Part shown: positions 31,664 through 41,615 of the stretch, in pieces
How the letters are laid out: each line of letters opens with the position of its first letter
Numbering within the stretch: position 1 is the first letter of the stretch
Assembly: GCF_018882205.1 (NCBI RefSeq)
Contig: NZ_JACVOU010000005.1
Coordinates: 62,001 to 126,000, forward strand
Direction of reading: 5' to 3'
Origin: Polynucleobacter bastaniensis
GTDB taxonomy: Bacteria > Pseudomonadota > Gammaproteobacteria > Burkholderiales > Burkholderiaceae
DNA: 64,000 nt
Notes under the pieces: model-generated
What the model saw: the letters and a program-made list of their open reading frames with translations, nothing else
The model's database searches: none
Told to the model about the DNA's origin: nothing
Position numbers and translations under genes: made by a program

Positions 31664-31738
31664 TCAGGCCTTACCTGCCCCAAGCTGTAGGCTTAGTGCG
31701 AGTAGAAGCAATTTAGAGAGGGGGAAATTCATCAACAT
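31664..31738 (-). CDS. leuL: leu leader peptide (leucine attenuator)
   Basis: A 24-residue reading frame from ATG 31738 to TGA 31664-31666, located 26 bases after pssA and upstream of leuA. Nine of 24 residues are leucine: TTG, CTC, TTG, CTT, CTA, CTC, CTA, CTA and CTT, with six of them between residues 10 and 17 plus 19. It is followed by a hairpin and a strong terminator. This is the classical design in which ribosome stalling at Leu codons during leucine shortage prevents termination and allows leuA transcription. The leader start has only a weak upstream AGG, as is usual for leader peptides. Confidence 0.85.
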   Translation of the reverse strand: MLMNFPLSKLLLLALSLQLGAGKA

Positions 31739-31766
31739 GGTTTAAATATAACCTAAATATTCCAAA

Positions 31767-32630
31767 TTAGCTAAAACGACGGCCACTCAGATGCTCCCAA
31801 GCCCAAATGACATATCCCGAGATGGAATACACCACAAAGAGGCCGAACAGGGTCAAAGGCGGATTAGAAGAAATCAGCACAAAGGTCAGAATCATCAGAA
31901 CCATGACTCCAAAAGGCACTCTGTAGCGAACATCTAAAGCCTTGCCACTGTAAAAGCGGGCATTAGATACCATGGTCAAGCCAGCATATACAGCTAAAAA
32001 GAAAGTGATCCAAGGGATAGCACTATCACGCACTGGGATCTTGTTGTCATCAGCCAGCCAAATAAAGCCTGCCATTAAAGATCCAGCTGCTGGACTAGGT
32101 AAGCCCTGGAAAAACTTCTTATCTACCACACCAGTATTGACGTTGAAGCGGGCTAGACGCAAGGCTGCTCCTGCACAGTAAGTAAAGGCAGCCAACCAAC
32201 CCCACTTACCTAAGTCTTTTAAGGCCCATTCGTAAGCAACCAAGGCTGGCGCCACACCAAAAGACACCATATCGGCCAAAGAGTCGTACTGTTCACCGAA
32301 AGCACTTTGGGTATTGGTCATTCGAGCAACACGACCATCCATGCCATCCAAAACTAAAGATGCAAAGATGGCAATAGCAGCCATCTCAAACTGGTGGTTC
32401 ATTGCATTGACGATGGCAAAGAAACCGCAGAATAAGGCTGCGGTAGTAAATGCATTGGGAAGTAAGTAAATGCCTTTGCTACGTTTACGTGGCTTGTCTA
32501 CGTGCAACTCTTCCACTTCAAAATCTATTCCATCGCCCAAGCCCTCTACCCACTCACCCTGAGTGCGATCAGTACGGGAGTTCGGTAAGCGACTGCGATC
32601 AATACGGCCACGACGGCGAAATGTAGGCAA
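31767..32630 (-). CDS. pssA: CDP-diacylglycerol-serine O-phosphatidyltransferase
   Basis: A 287-residue integral membrane enzyme that makes phosphatidylserine from CDP-diacylglycerol and serine. The CDP-alcohol phosphotransferase signature D-G-x2-A-R-x8-G-x3-D-x3-D is visible as DGMDGRVARMTNTQSAFGEQ and the following DSLADMVSF. Several membrane helices follow. The N-terminal 50 residues are hydrophilic and Arg-rich, longer than in the minimal enzyme. It lies 27 bases after psd; together they supply phosphatidylethanolamine. The gene sits inside the branched-chain amino acid cluster, an arrangement shared across Burkholderiales. Confidence 0.94.
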   Translation of the reverse strand: MPTFRRRGRIDRSRLPNSRTDRTQGEWVEGLGDGIDFEVEELHVDKPRKRSKGIYLLPNAFTTAALFCGFFAIVNAMNHQFEMAAIAIFASLVLDGMDGRVARMTNTQSAFGEQYDSLADMVSFGVAPALVAYEWALKDLGKWGWLAAFTYCAGAALRLARFNVNTGVVDKKFFQGLPSPAAGSLMAGFIWLADDNKIPVRDSAIPWITFFLAVYAGLTMVSNARFYSGKALDVRYRVPFGVMVLMILTFVLISSNPPLTLFGLFVVYSISGYVIWAWEHLSGRRFS

Positions 32631-32657
32631 AGAATATTCCTAGTTAAAACGGCTTAA

Positions 32658-33305
32658 TTAATCTAAGCCGGGTACGCGAGCTAATGCAGTGTTTGTAGCA
32701 AAAACTTTATCACCAACGCTGACTAAAGGCTCAGCTGTTAAAGGTAAATATACATCGACACGGGAGCCAAAACGAATAAAGCCATAACGCTCACCCGCTT
32801 TTAGTCTATCGCCAACGTGGATATAACAAAGAATGCGGCGAGCAATCAGGCCTGCAACCTGAACCAGAGTCACGGTTTGGCCATTGGCATCAATCACAAC
32901 AGCATTACGCTCATTCTCAGTAGAGGCTTTATCTAAATCGGCATTGACAAACTTGCCAGGAAAATACTGAATCTCTTTTACTGTACCGTTGACTGCACTA
33001 CGGTTGGAGTGAACGTTAAATACGTTCATAAAAACACTAATCTTCAAAGCTTCACGACCTGCATAAGGATCATTAGTTTTTTCCACTACGACAATACGAC
33101 CATCGGCAGGAGATAAAACCAGATCACGCCCTATGGCAGCAATACGCTGCGGATCTCGGAAGAACTGCAGAACAAAGATAAAGATGATCCACAAAGGCCA
33201 TGACCATGCAATGCCACCAAGATAGTGGAGCAGAAAAGTAACAGCCCCCACTAATGCCAAATACGGCCAACCTTCTTTCGCAATAATGGGGTGCGGATAC
33301 ATCAT
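32658..33305 (-). CDS. psd: Phosphatidylserine decarboxylase proenzyme
   Basis: A 215-residue proenzyme of the short (PSD-A) class that converts phosphatidylserine to phosphatidylethanolamine. The autocatalytic cleavage site is the Gly-Ser in [11 protein letters not shown] near residue 184; the Ser becomes the pyruvoyl group of the alpha chain. [15 protein letters not shown] and [17 protein letters not shown] are family hallmarks, and an N-terminal hydrophobic stretch anchors it. ATG 33305 is followed at once by a second ATG at 33302 that could equally be the start. It lies between ilvC and pssA. Confidence 0.94.
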   Translation of the reverse strand: MMYPHPIIAKEGWPYLALVGAVTFLLHYLGGIAWSWPLWIIFIFVLQFFRDPQRIAAIGRDLVLSPADGRIVVVEKTNDPYAGREALKISVFMNVFNVHSNRSAVNGTVKEIQYFPGKFVNADLDKASTENERNAVVIDANGQTVTLVQVAGLIARRILCYIHVGDRLKAGERYGFIRFGSRVDVYLPLTAEPLVSVGDKVFATNTALARVPGLD

Positions 33306-33369
33306 CTTTGTTCTGAGCCTTTTTAGTTACTACTATTAGTTTCTAGCTGCTATTTACTTAGTTCTTAAC

Positions 33370-34927
<1,558 letters not shown>

Positions 34928-34928
<1 letters not shown>

Positions 34929-36712
34929 TAGAGATCCTCGCTGCCCAAAAGCATTTCAGTAATACCCCTGCCCGCTTGAACCATCGGCCAAACGTTTTCT
35001 TCTGGGTCTGTCTGGAAATCCATAAACACGGTACGATCTTTTAAACGAATAGCTTCTTTGAGAGCGCCTTCAACATCAGACTTCTTCTCAATACGCATAC
35101 CCACATGTCCAAAGGCCTCTGCCAACTTTACAAAGTCCGGTAATGAATCCATATATGAACTGGAATAGCGCTTGTTATAAGTCAGCTCCTGCCATTGACG
35201 AACCATACCTAGGTAACGATTATTCAAAGAGACGATCTTCACGGGCGTGTTGTATTGCTTGCAAGTGGACAACTCTTGAATGCACATCTGAATGGAGCCT
35301 TCACCAGTGATAGCGAATACATCGTTATCTGGGAATGCTTTCTTGATACCCATGGCATATGGCAAGCCAACACCCATGGTGCCTAGACCGCCGGAGTTAA
35401 TCCAACGACGCGGCTTATCGAACTTGTAGAACTGTGCAGCCCACATTTGATGCTGGCCAACGTCAGAAGTAATGAATGCATCACCACCAGTCAGTTCCCA
35501 CAACTTTTGAACTACATATTGCGGTTTGACAATTTGCGAAGCTTCGTCGTACTTTAAGCAATCTTTTTTACGCCACTCGTTAATCTGCGCCCACCATGCC
35601 GCTAACTTAGCGTCATTCTTGCGTGGGCCAGCAGCTTTGAGTTGAGTGGTCATCTCTTGCAATACTTCCTTGAGATTACCAACGATAGGAACGTCCACTT
35701 TCACCCGCTTTGAAATCACAGACGGGTCGATGTCAATATGAATGATCTTACGTGGATGACTTGCAAAGTGCGTAGTATTACCAATCACACGGTCATCAAA
35801 ACGCGCTCCAACTGCAATCAACACATCACTGTGTTGCATCGCCATATTGGCCTCATAAGTACCGTGCATTCCCAGCATGCCCACAAATTGAGGACTAGTA
35901 CCTGGGAAACCGCCAAGACCCATCAAGGTATTGGTAACGGGATAACCCAATAAATCAGCAAACTCTTTTAATTCTGGAGCGGCATCAGCCAAGATCACGC
36001 CACCACCGGTATAGATGAATGGGCGCTCAGCTTCTTGCAATAAAGAAACCGCTTTACGAATTTGTCCACTATGACCCTTGACTACTGGGTTGTATGAACG
36101 CATCTCCAAGGTTTCTGGATAGACGAATGGTCCTTTAGCTGCAGATACATCCTTAGGAATATCAATCAATACTGGACCTGGACGACCTGTCTGCGCAATA
36201 TGGAAAGCCTTCTTAATTACCAAAGGGAGGTCTTTCACATCTTTTACCAAGAAGTTGTGCTTGACCACTGGGCGAGTAATACCCACGGTGTCCGCCTCTT
36301 GGAAGGCATCTTCACCAATCGCGTACGTAGGTACGTTACCGCTGATGACCACCATCGGGATTGAATCAGTGTAAGCAGTCGCAATTCCGGTAACCGCATT
36401 GGTTACTCCAGGACCTGAGGTCACTAAAACAACACCAACCTTACCGGTTGCGCGTGCATAGCCATCGGCCGCATGAACTGCTGCTTGCTCATGGCGAACA
36501 AGAATATGCTCAAACTTGTCCTGCTTAAAAATTTCATCGTAAATAAAGAGAACGGAACCACCTGGGTAACCCCAAACGTATTCAACACCCTCTATGTGCA
36601 AAGCCTTCACCAGCATCTCAGCACCAATCATTTCTGGTGGAGTTGCTGCGGGATTTGTATTTGTATCTTGGTTAGCTTTAGAAGCTAAAAATTCTGCGCT
36701 GCTTGTATTCAT
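34928..36712 (-). CDS. ilvB: Acetolactate synthase large (catalytic) subunit
   Basis: A 594-residue thiamine-diphosphate enzyme that forms acetolactate or acetohydroxybutyrate. EYVWGYPGGSVLFIYDEI with the catalytic Glu in LVRHEQAAVHAADGYARATG is near the N-terminus. The FAD-binding middle region follows, and the ThDP motif is visible as TGEGSIQMCIQELSTCKQYN. The first 25 residues are a variable extension. ATG 36712 has AAGGA nine bases upstream. It is the first gene of the ilv-psd-pssA-leu cluster. Unlike leuA, no leader peptide rich in branched-chain residues was found upstream. The symbol could equally be ilvI. Confidence 0.95.
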
Positions 36713-36866
36713 TTTCTTTCGTCCTTTGCAATTTTCGGCAAAAAATTGATTGGTCTGTTCTGTCTCTTGCTTGTGGCCTGAGTTCGAACGGCGCTGCTAC
36801 CGGAAAAACCACTTCTTGAATGAGATTCTAGGTAGTAAGCCCTATATTCTATAGCAATCCCCTAAA

Positions 36867-36881
36867 ATGGAAGAATTCCAT
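36867..36881. promoter_or_regulatory. Inverted repeat between ilvB and the sigma-factor gene
   Basis: A perfect six-base inverted repeat ATGGAA-N3-TTCCAT lies in the divergent intergenic region between ilvB and the ECF sigma gene. It could be an operator for either gene. No regulator can be assigned from sequence. Confidence 0.3.
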
Positions 36882-36904
36882 CTGATTCAGGTCTAATCTA
36901 CTGA

Positions 36905-37474
36905 ATGGCTTCACCCCAAGAACTTTCTGACTTTCTGAGCAGTGTTGAGCAGCGCGCTTTCAAGCAAGCGGTCTATGCTGTGCGAGATGACGATGCAGCC
37001 TTAGATATTATTCAAGATGCCATGATCAAGCTGGCTGAAAAGTATGGTGATCGGCCTGCAGCAGAATTACCTCTAGTTTTCACCAGAATTCTGCAAAACC
37101 GTATTCACGACTGGTTTAGACGTCAAAAAGTTCGTAATACTTGGGTCACCCTGTTCTCGAATATGGGTAAGAAATCTGATGAAAGTGATGATTTTGACCC
37201 CCTGGAGTCACTTTCAGCCCCAGATGATAGTGAAATTCACCAAGATGGTGCATTTAAGCTTGAACGTAGTCAGCTTTTACAGGCCCTAGAGTCAGAAATA
37301 TCAAAATTGCCTGCCCGTCAACGAGAAGCCTTCCTGATGCGTTATTGGGATGAGCTGAGTATTACTGAAACTGCCCTTGCGATGAGATGTAGCGAGGGAA
37401 GCGTCAAAACCCACTGCTCAAGAGCCACTCAGGCTCTAGCTAAAGCATTGAAATTAAAAGGAATTACCCTGTGA
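36905..37474 (+). CDS. ECF-type RNA polymerase sigma factor
   Basis: A 189-residue sigma-70 family protein lacking region 1 and most of region 3, as in extracytoplasmic function sigma factors. Region 2 (about residues 15-80) contains AALDIIQDAMIKLAEKYGDRP and ILQNRIHDWFRRQK. A linker of about 45 acidic residues follows, then region 4 with LPARQREAFLMRYWDELSITETALAMRCSEGSVKTHCSRA, a helix-turn-helix for the -35 element. The gene overlaps the next by four bases (GTGA), and that next gene encodes a one-helix membrane protein placed where an anti-sigma factor is expected. Trigger and regulon are unknown. Confidence 0.88.
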   Translation: MASPQELSDFLSSVEQRAFKQAVYAVRDDDAALDIIQDAMIKLAEKYGDRPAAELPLVFTRILQNRIHDWFRRQKVRNTWVTLFSNMGKKSDESDDFDPLESLSAPDDSEIHQDGAFKLERSQLLQALESEISKLPARQREAFLMRYWDELSITETALAMRCSEGSVKTHCSRATQALAKALKLKGITL

Positions 37475-37935
37475 ACCGCAACGAAGACATCCTCAGCACA
37501 ACAGAATCAGATCAATTTGGTCTGAATGCTGCCGCCCTGCTCCGCCAAGGATCCCAATCCCTGCCAGCCGGGATCAAAGATCGCCTCTATGCAGCACGCC
37601 TCAAAGCCCTTTCTGTGAAAAAACCAGAAAAAGTGCGTATTGTGCAGCATGTTTTAGCGAGTTCTAGCGGAAACTGGTCTTCCGGCTCACGCTCATTCTG
37701 GGATAACGTGGGTTGGGTTGCCCCCTTGGCCGTTTTGATATTTGGTCTCATCGGCATCGCTCAATGGCAGCAAGATTCCCGCATCAACGATATTGCTGAG
37801 CTCGATGTCGCCCTCTTAACTGACGATGTCCCACCTGATGCTTATGCTGATAGCGGCTTTTTGGGTTTCCTCAAAAACGGTCCTTTAACGGAATCAGATC
37901 AAGATAGCCTCAACTCAGCTAAGACTCCGTCCTAA
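37471..37935 (+). CDS. DUF3619 family one-helix membrane protein, candidate anti-sigma factor
   Basis: A 154-residue protein starting at GTG 37471, overlapping the sigma-factor stop by four bases. The N-terminal cytoplasmic part (FGLNAAALLRQGSQSLPAGIKDRL) resembles the DUF3619 family found next to ECF sigma genes in Burkholderiales. One membrane helix (VAPLAVLIFGLIGIAQW, about residues 89-105) is followed by an acidic C-terminal part (SRINDIAELDVALLTDDVPPDAY) presumed outside. Cytoplasmic domain, single helix and translational coupling to a sigma factor suggest an anti-sigma role, which is inference; no ZAS zinc motif is seen. Confidence 0.7.
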   Translation: MNRNEDILSTTESDQFGLNAAALLRQGSQSLPAGIKDRLYAARLKALSVKKPEKVRIVQHVLASSSGNWSSGSRSFWDNVGWVAPLAVLIFGLIGIAQWQQDSRINDIAELDVALLTDDVPPDAYADSGFLGFLKNGPLTESDQDSLNSAKTPS

Positions 37936-37961
37936 CTGTCATAGCGAGCTACAGTTAGCGC

Positions 37962-38594
37962 ATGCTAAAAAATCTACGGTCTTTGAGCGCCTCACTGAGC
38001 ATCAGCATGATGCTGGCAATTGGCGTCCTAGGATCGGCAGTAAGTTCAGACGTATTTTCTCAAACATCGGCAGCGGGCCATGGAAAAACTACTGGTATCC
38101 CAGAGAAAAAACCAGATGGTACTTGGGAGAGTCTTAAACCAGGGCAACAAAAAATCCTCGCTCCATTGGAAGACGATTGGGACTACATGCTCCCAGACAG
38201 TCGTAAAAAATGGATACAAGTTGCCAATCTGTATCCCAAGATGAGTGAGGCTGATCAACAGCGACTGCAGTCCCGCATGATGGGGTGGTCTAAGCTATCT
38301 CAAAAAGATCGCCGCATTGCACGCGAAAATTATTTAAGTAGCCTCAAGTTTCCCGCTGAGAAAAAAGCTGAAGCTTGGAGTGCTTATCAAAAACTAAGTG
38401 ATGAGCAAAAGAAGAAGTTAGCCCAAGCAGAGGTCAATAAGAAAAAGCCAACGGCTTTAAATGCGCCTACATTACAACAGCATCCGATTAAACAACAATC
38501 GATCTTAGCTCCGTCTCCAATAGTCAGTAGCGCTCCTGCTTCAGAATCTCCTGCATCGAACAGTAGCCCCGATAGCGGCTCAAACAATCCCTAG
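37962..38594 (+). CDS. DUF3106 family exported protein
   Basis: A 210-residue protein with a signal peptide or N-terminal anchor (LSISMMLAIGVLGSAVSSDVFSQ). It is followed by the DUF3106 core: LKPGQQKILAPLEDDWDYMLPDSRKKWIQVANLYPKM and WSKLSQKDRRIARENYLS. The domain has repeated helical W-x-L-x2-Q-x4/5-R units of the kind seen in periplasmic sensors, and may be periplasmic. The last 50 residues are Pro/Ser/Ala-rich and disordered. It lies 26 bases after the DUF3619 gene and before an RDD membrane protein. Function is unknown; a sensor role for the sigma system is a hypothesis. Confidence 0.72.
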   Translation: MLKNLRSLSASLSISMMLAIGVLGSAVSSDVFSQTSAAGHGKTTGIPEKKPDGTWESLKPGQQKILAPLEDDWDYMLPDSRKKWIQVANLYPKMSEADQQRLQSRMMGWSKLSQKDRRIARENYLSSLKFPAEKKAEAWSAYQKLSDEQKKKLAQAEVNKKKPTALNAPTLQQHPIKQQSILAPSPIVSSAPASESPASNSSPDSGSNNP

Positions 38595-38597
38595 TCT

Positions 38598-39137
38598 GTG
38601 ATAAGTCCCGCTGAATTAAACCTACTCCCCTCTCCCCAGTTTTGGCGACGGGTCTCTTGCATTCTGTATGAGCAATTGGTTTTATTGGGTGTCATCGCTC
38701 TCACCTTCCTGCTTCCTAATTTGGGATTAGGTATTCTGTTTGGCGTATCTCTGCCAAGCTGGCTTACCTTTCTTTATCTCTATGCCGTTCTAGGTATTTA
38801 CTTTATTTGGTATTGGACTAAGTCGGGGCAGACACTAGCAATGCAAACATGGCGAGTGCGCATGATTGGTCCAGACGGCTACAACCTGACGCGTAAGCAA
38901 GCGATTTGGCGTTATTTTTTTGGATCTTTGTGGCTCGTGCCTTGCGTGATTTTGCAGTGGCTGTTCGATCTGCAAAGATGGCAAATTATTGAAATGCTAT
39001 TTGCGGTGGCACTATTTTTATGGCCACTAAGTATTTACTTGGATCGCGTTAAACCTTTGCTACGTCAAAGTCTGCCAGACCGCTTTAGCGGAACGCGTTT
39101 AGTAGAGTTGCCTAAGAACTTAGTTACGCTAAATTAA
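38598..39137 (+). CDS. RDD family membrane protein
   Basis: A 179-residue membrane protein of the RDD family, named for conserved Arg and Asp residues in its helices. RRVSCILYEQLVLLGVIALTFLLP is the first helix, YFIWYWTKSGQTLAMQTWRVRMIG is the conserved connector, and two or three further helices follow. It starts at GTG 38598, three bases after the DUF3106 stop, with no evident ribosome site, suggesting coupling. Some RDD proteins act in Na+/H+ transport; no function is assigned here. Its stop overlaps the convergent permease gene by four bases. Confidence 0.8.
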   Translation: MISPAELNLLPSPQFWRRVSCILYEQLVLLGVIALTFLLPNLGLGILFGVSLPSWLTFLYLYAVLGIYFIWYWTKSGQTLAMQTWRVRMIGPDGYNLTRKQAIWRYFFGSLWLVPCVILQWLFDLQRWQIIEMLFAVALFLWPLSIYLDRVKPLLRQSLPDRFSGTRLVELPKNLVTLN

Positions 39138-41611
39138 GTCTCACGCAAACATTCCATTGCAGTAGCAGTTTGAATTCTTCTCTGAAAGCGATAACCCGCT
39201 AGCAGGCAAGCAGTTATCCCGAAGCCGATTCCCATCGCCAAAGACTGTGCAAATGCATTGAACTCAATCTCCAATACAAAACGGCCAAGCGCCCATGCTG
39301 CAATTCCGGCAGCGAGTCCAGCCAAAGTTCCTGCTAGCACTCCAATAATCAGCAGCTCAGCTGATGCAATCTTTCCTAGTAGATAGCGCGATGCACCTAC
39401 GGCTTTTAACAAGGCCGCGCTCCTGAAGCGCTCATCTTGTGTTGCCGCTATCGCAGCCACTAAAACTAGAATTGCCGCCGCAATCGTGAAGGCGAACAAG
39501 AGCCCTAATACAGAAGACAGTCGATCTAGTACATCTTGTATTTGCTTTAGTGATGTCCCCACATCCACGATAGTAAGATTGGGGTAGGTCTGTGCAAGTT
39601 GATAATCCAGACCTTCAATTGCGGTGCCTTGGTAATACGAGGTAATCCAAGACTGGGGCATCTCTGCGAGCATTGCAGGCGGCATGATGACAAAGAAATT
39701 CACTTTCATCGAGCTCCAGTCCAACTTACGCAAAGAGGTAATGGGCGCAGTCACTTTTTCACCGGCAAGCTCAAAGGTTATTTGATCACCTAGCTTCAAC
39801 TTCAAAGTCTTCGCTATTCCTACCTCTAAGGAAACTTGTGGCGTACTCCCTTCAAGCCATTTTCCGGAAGTAATCCGATTACCCTCAGGTAGCCGCTCTG
39901 TGTATGAAAGATTAAATTCTCGATCAACCAAGCGGCGTGCATTTTCATCCATGTAATCGTTGGGTCCAATCGACTTTCCATTCACTTCAACTAAGCGTGC
40001 GCGAACCATGGGGCTAAAGCTCGGCTTTGCTACTCCCGCATCCAGTAGTGAGCGAGTAATGCTAGGCTTTTGATCTTCCTGCACATTAATCATGAAGCGA
40101 TTAGGTGCATCGACTGGGATATTGCCCTGCCAAGTAGCCAATAGATCTTGTCGGAGCAAGAGGATGAGTAATAAGGCCATCAAGGCAATACCTAGCGCCG
40201 TAATTTGCATGACTGCAAACCCAGAGCGACGCGCTTGTACTGTAAGCGCAAAGCGTAAGGCAAAGCTTTGACTACTCCACTTTGTAAATACGATGTTAAG
40301 CAAGCTTAGGCACGACCAAGAAACTAAGGCAAAGACCACAATAGCTGAGCCAAAGCTTGCGGCAACCCAAGAGGCCAGCTTCCAATCTTGAGCTGCAAGC
40401 GCAATTAAGACAAGGCAAGTAGTCAATCCAAAGAGTGCGACCCACAACACCTTAATGTTTACCGATCCCAACTCTTTACGAATCAGTCGCACTGGTGAAA
40501 TCATGACTAAACTAAATAAGGGCGGACCAGCAAAACCGATTAGCAGGCAAGAGGAAAATAAAATACTCCAGACTAAAGGCCAGAGTGAGAGCGCGGGTAG
40601 ATTGGCAACTAGCAAATTACCCAAAATCCCAATCAATACCTCTTGAACGCCATAAGCGATTGTGGCGCCCATCACAGCGGCAGATATACACAGAGCGCCT
40701 AATATCTTGACTTGGTTTACTAGGATGGTCTTTTGGCTTGCGCCCAGGCATTTCATAACAGCGCAAACATCAGCCTGCTTTAAAACATAACGGCGTGCTG
40801 ATAAGGCAATCGCTACCGCAGCCACCATGGCTGTGAGTAAGGCAACCAGAGATAAGAAGCGCTCTGCCCGCTCGAGAGTTTTACGCATGACAGGCTGAGC
40901 ATTCTCCAAAGTCTCAATCCGCAATCCCCTGAGCCCGTCGGATTTAATCGATTGCGTAGCCCATTGCTCATAGTCAGAGATCGCAGAATCATTCCCGGCT
41001 AAAAGTAGTCGATAGGTCACGCGACTGCCCAGACCAATCAGGCCGGTAGCTTGTAAATCGTCCAGCGACATCATGACGCGTGGCGCGAAGTTCATAAAGC
41101 CAGCACCCCGATCTAGCTCACGCTCTAAAATACCGCTAATGAGAAATGTCTTATCACCCAAAAGCATCGGATCACCGACTTTTGCCTTGAGTACACTAAG
41201 CATTGCCGGATCCACCCAGACTGAACCTGCTGGTGGAGTCGCGCTGACTGATGAAGGGGATACCTGCAAGCTACCGCGCAAGGGGTAGGCAGAACTTACA
41301 GATTTAAGGGAAGCCAGCTTACTTTGTGACCCAACCGTAGCCATACTCGGAAAGACAATCGTTTGAGCAAAGCTCAGTTGCCGCACCTTGGCTTCCTGAA
41401 TAAAGCGCTCGGGCAGCGGCTGATCAGAAACGAGTAATAGATCCGCAGCAAGCAGCTGGCGCGCATCGTACTGAAAGGCCCGCTGCATTCGGTCGGCTAA
41501 GAAGCTGACGCTCGATAAGGCAGCTACCGAGAGCGTCAGCGCGACCAATAGTGCCAATAACTCACTAGATCGCAGGTCTCGCTGAATAGCCCTTAGAAAG
41601 CTGCTTAACAT
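39134..41611 (-). CDS. FtsX/YbbP-like ABC transporter permease, large
   Basis: About 825 residues from ATG 41611. A start at 41647 would overlap the SDR gene and adds only basic residues. The architecture is one N-terminal helix, a large periplasmic domain, two groups of FtsX-type helices (for example LVALLTAMVAAVAIALSARRYVLKQ and AIAATQDERFRSAALLKAVGASRYLLGKIASAELLIIGVLAG), a second periplasmic domain and a C-terminal helix. This resembles E. coli YbbP. Such permeases usually work with a MacB/LolD-like ATPase (YbbA). No ATPase gene adjoins it here. Its role may be lipoprotein or lipid handling, unproven. Confidence 0.82.
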   Translation of the reverse strand: MLSSFLRAIQRDLRSSELLALLVALTLSVAALSSVSFLADRMQRAFQYDARQLLAADLLLVSDQPLPERFIQEAKVRQLSFAQTIVFPSMATVGSQSKLASLKSVSSAYPLRGSLQVSPSSVSATPPAGSVWVDPAMLSVLKAKVGDPMLLGDKTFLISGILERELDRGAGFMNFAPRVMMSLDDLQATGLIGLGSRVTYRLLLAGNDSAISDYEQWATQSIKSDGLRGLRIETLENAQPVMRKTLERAERFLSLVALLTAMVAAVAIALSARRYVLKQADVCAVMKCLGASQKTILVNQVKILGALCISAAVMGATIAYGVQEVLIGILGNLLVANLPALSLWPLVWSILFSSCLLIGFAGPPLFSLVMISPVRLIRKELGSVNIKVLWVALFGLTTCLVLIALAAQDWKLASWVAASFGSAIVVFALVSWSCLSLLNIVFTKWSSQSFALRFALTVQARRSGFAVMQITALGIALMALLLILLLRQDLLATWQGNIPVDAPNRFMINVQEDQKPSITRSLLDAGVAKPSFSPMVRARLVEVNGKSIGPNDYMDENARRLVDREFNLSYTERLPEGNRITSGKWLEGSTPQVSLEVGIAKTLKLKLGDQITFELAGEKVTAPITSLRKLDWSSMKVNFFVIMPPAMLAEMPQSWITSYYQGTAIEGLDYQLAQTYPNLTIVDVGTSLKQIQDVLDRLSSVLGLLFAFTIAAAILVLVAAIAATQDERFRSAALLKAVGASRYLLGKIASAELLIIGVLAGTLAGLAAGIAAWALGRFVLEIEFNAFAQSLAMGIGFGITACLLAGYRFQRRIQTATAMECLRET

Positions 41612-41615
41612 TGCT

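Noticed and set aside
36713..36904. Leader peptide attenuator upstream of ilvB
   Set aside because: Reading frames on the minus strand here are not enriched in Val, Leu or Ile and no terminator hairpin with a T-run was found.
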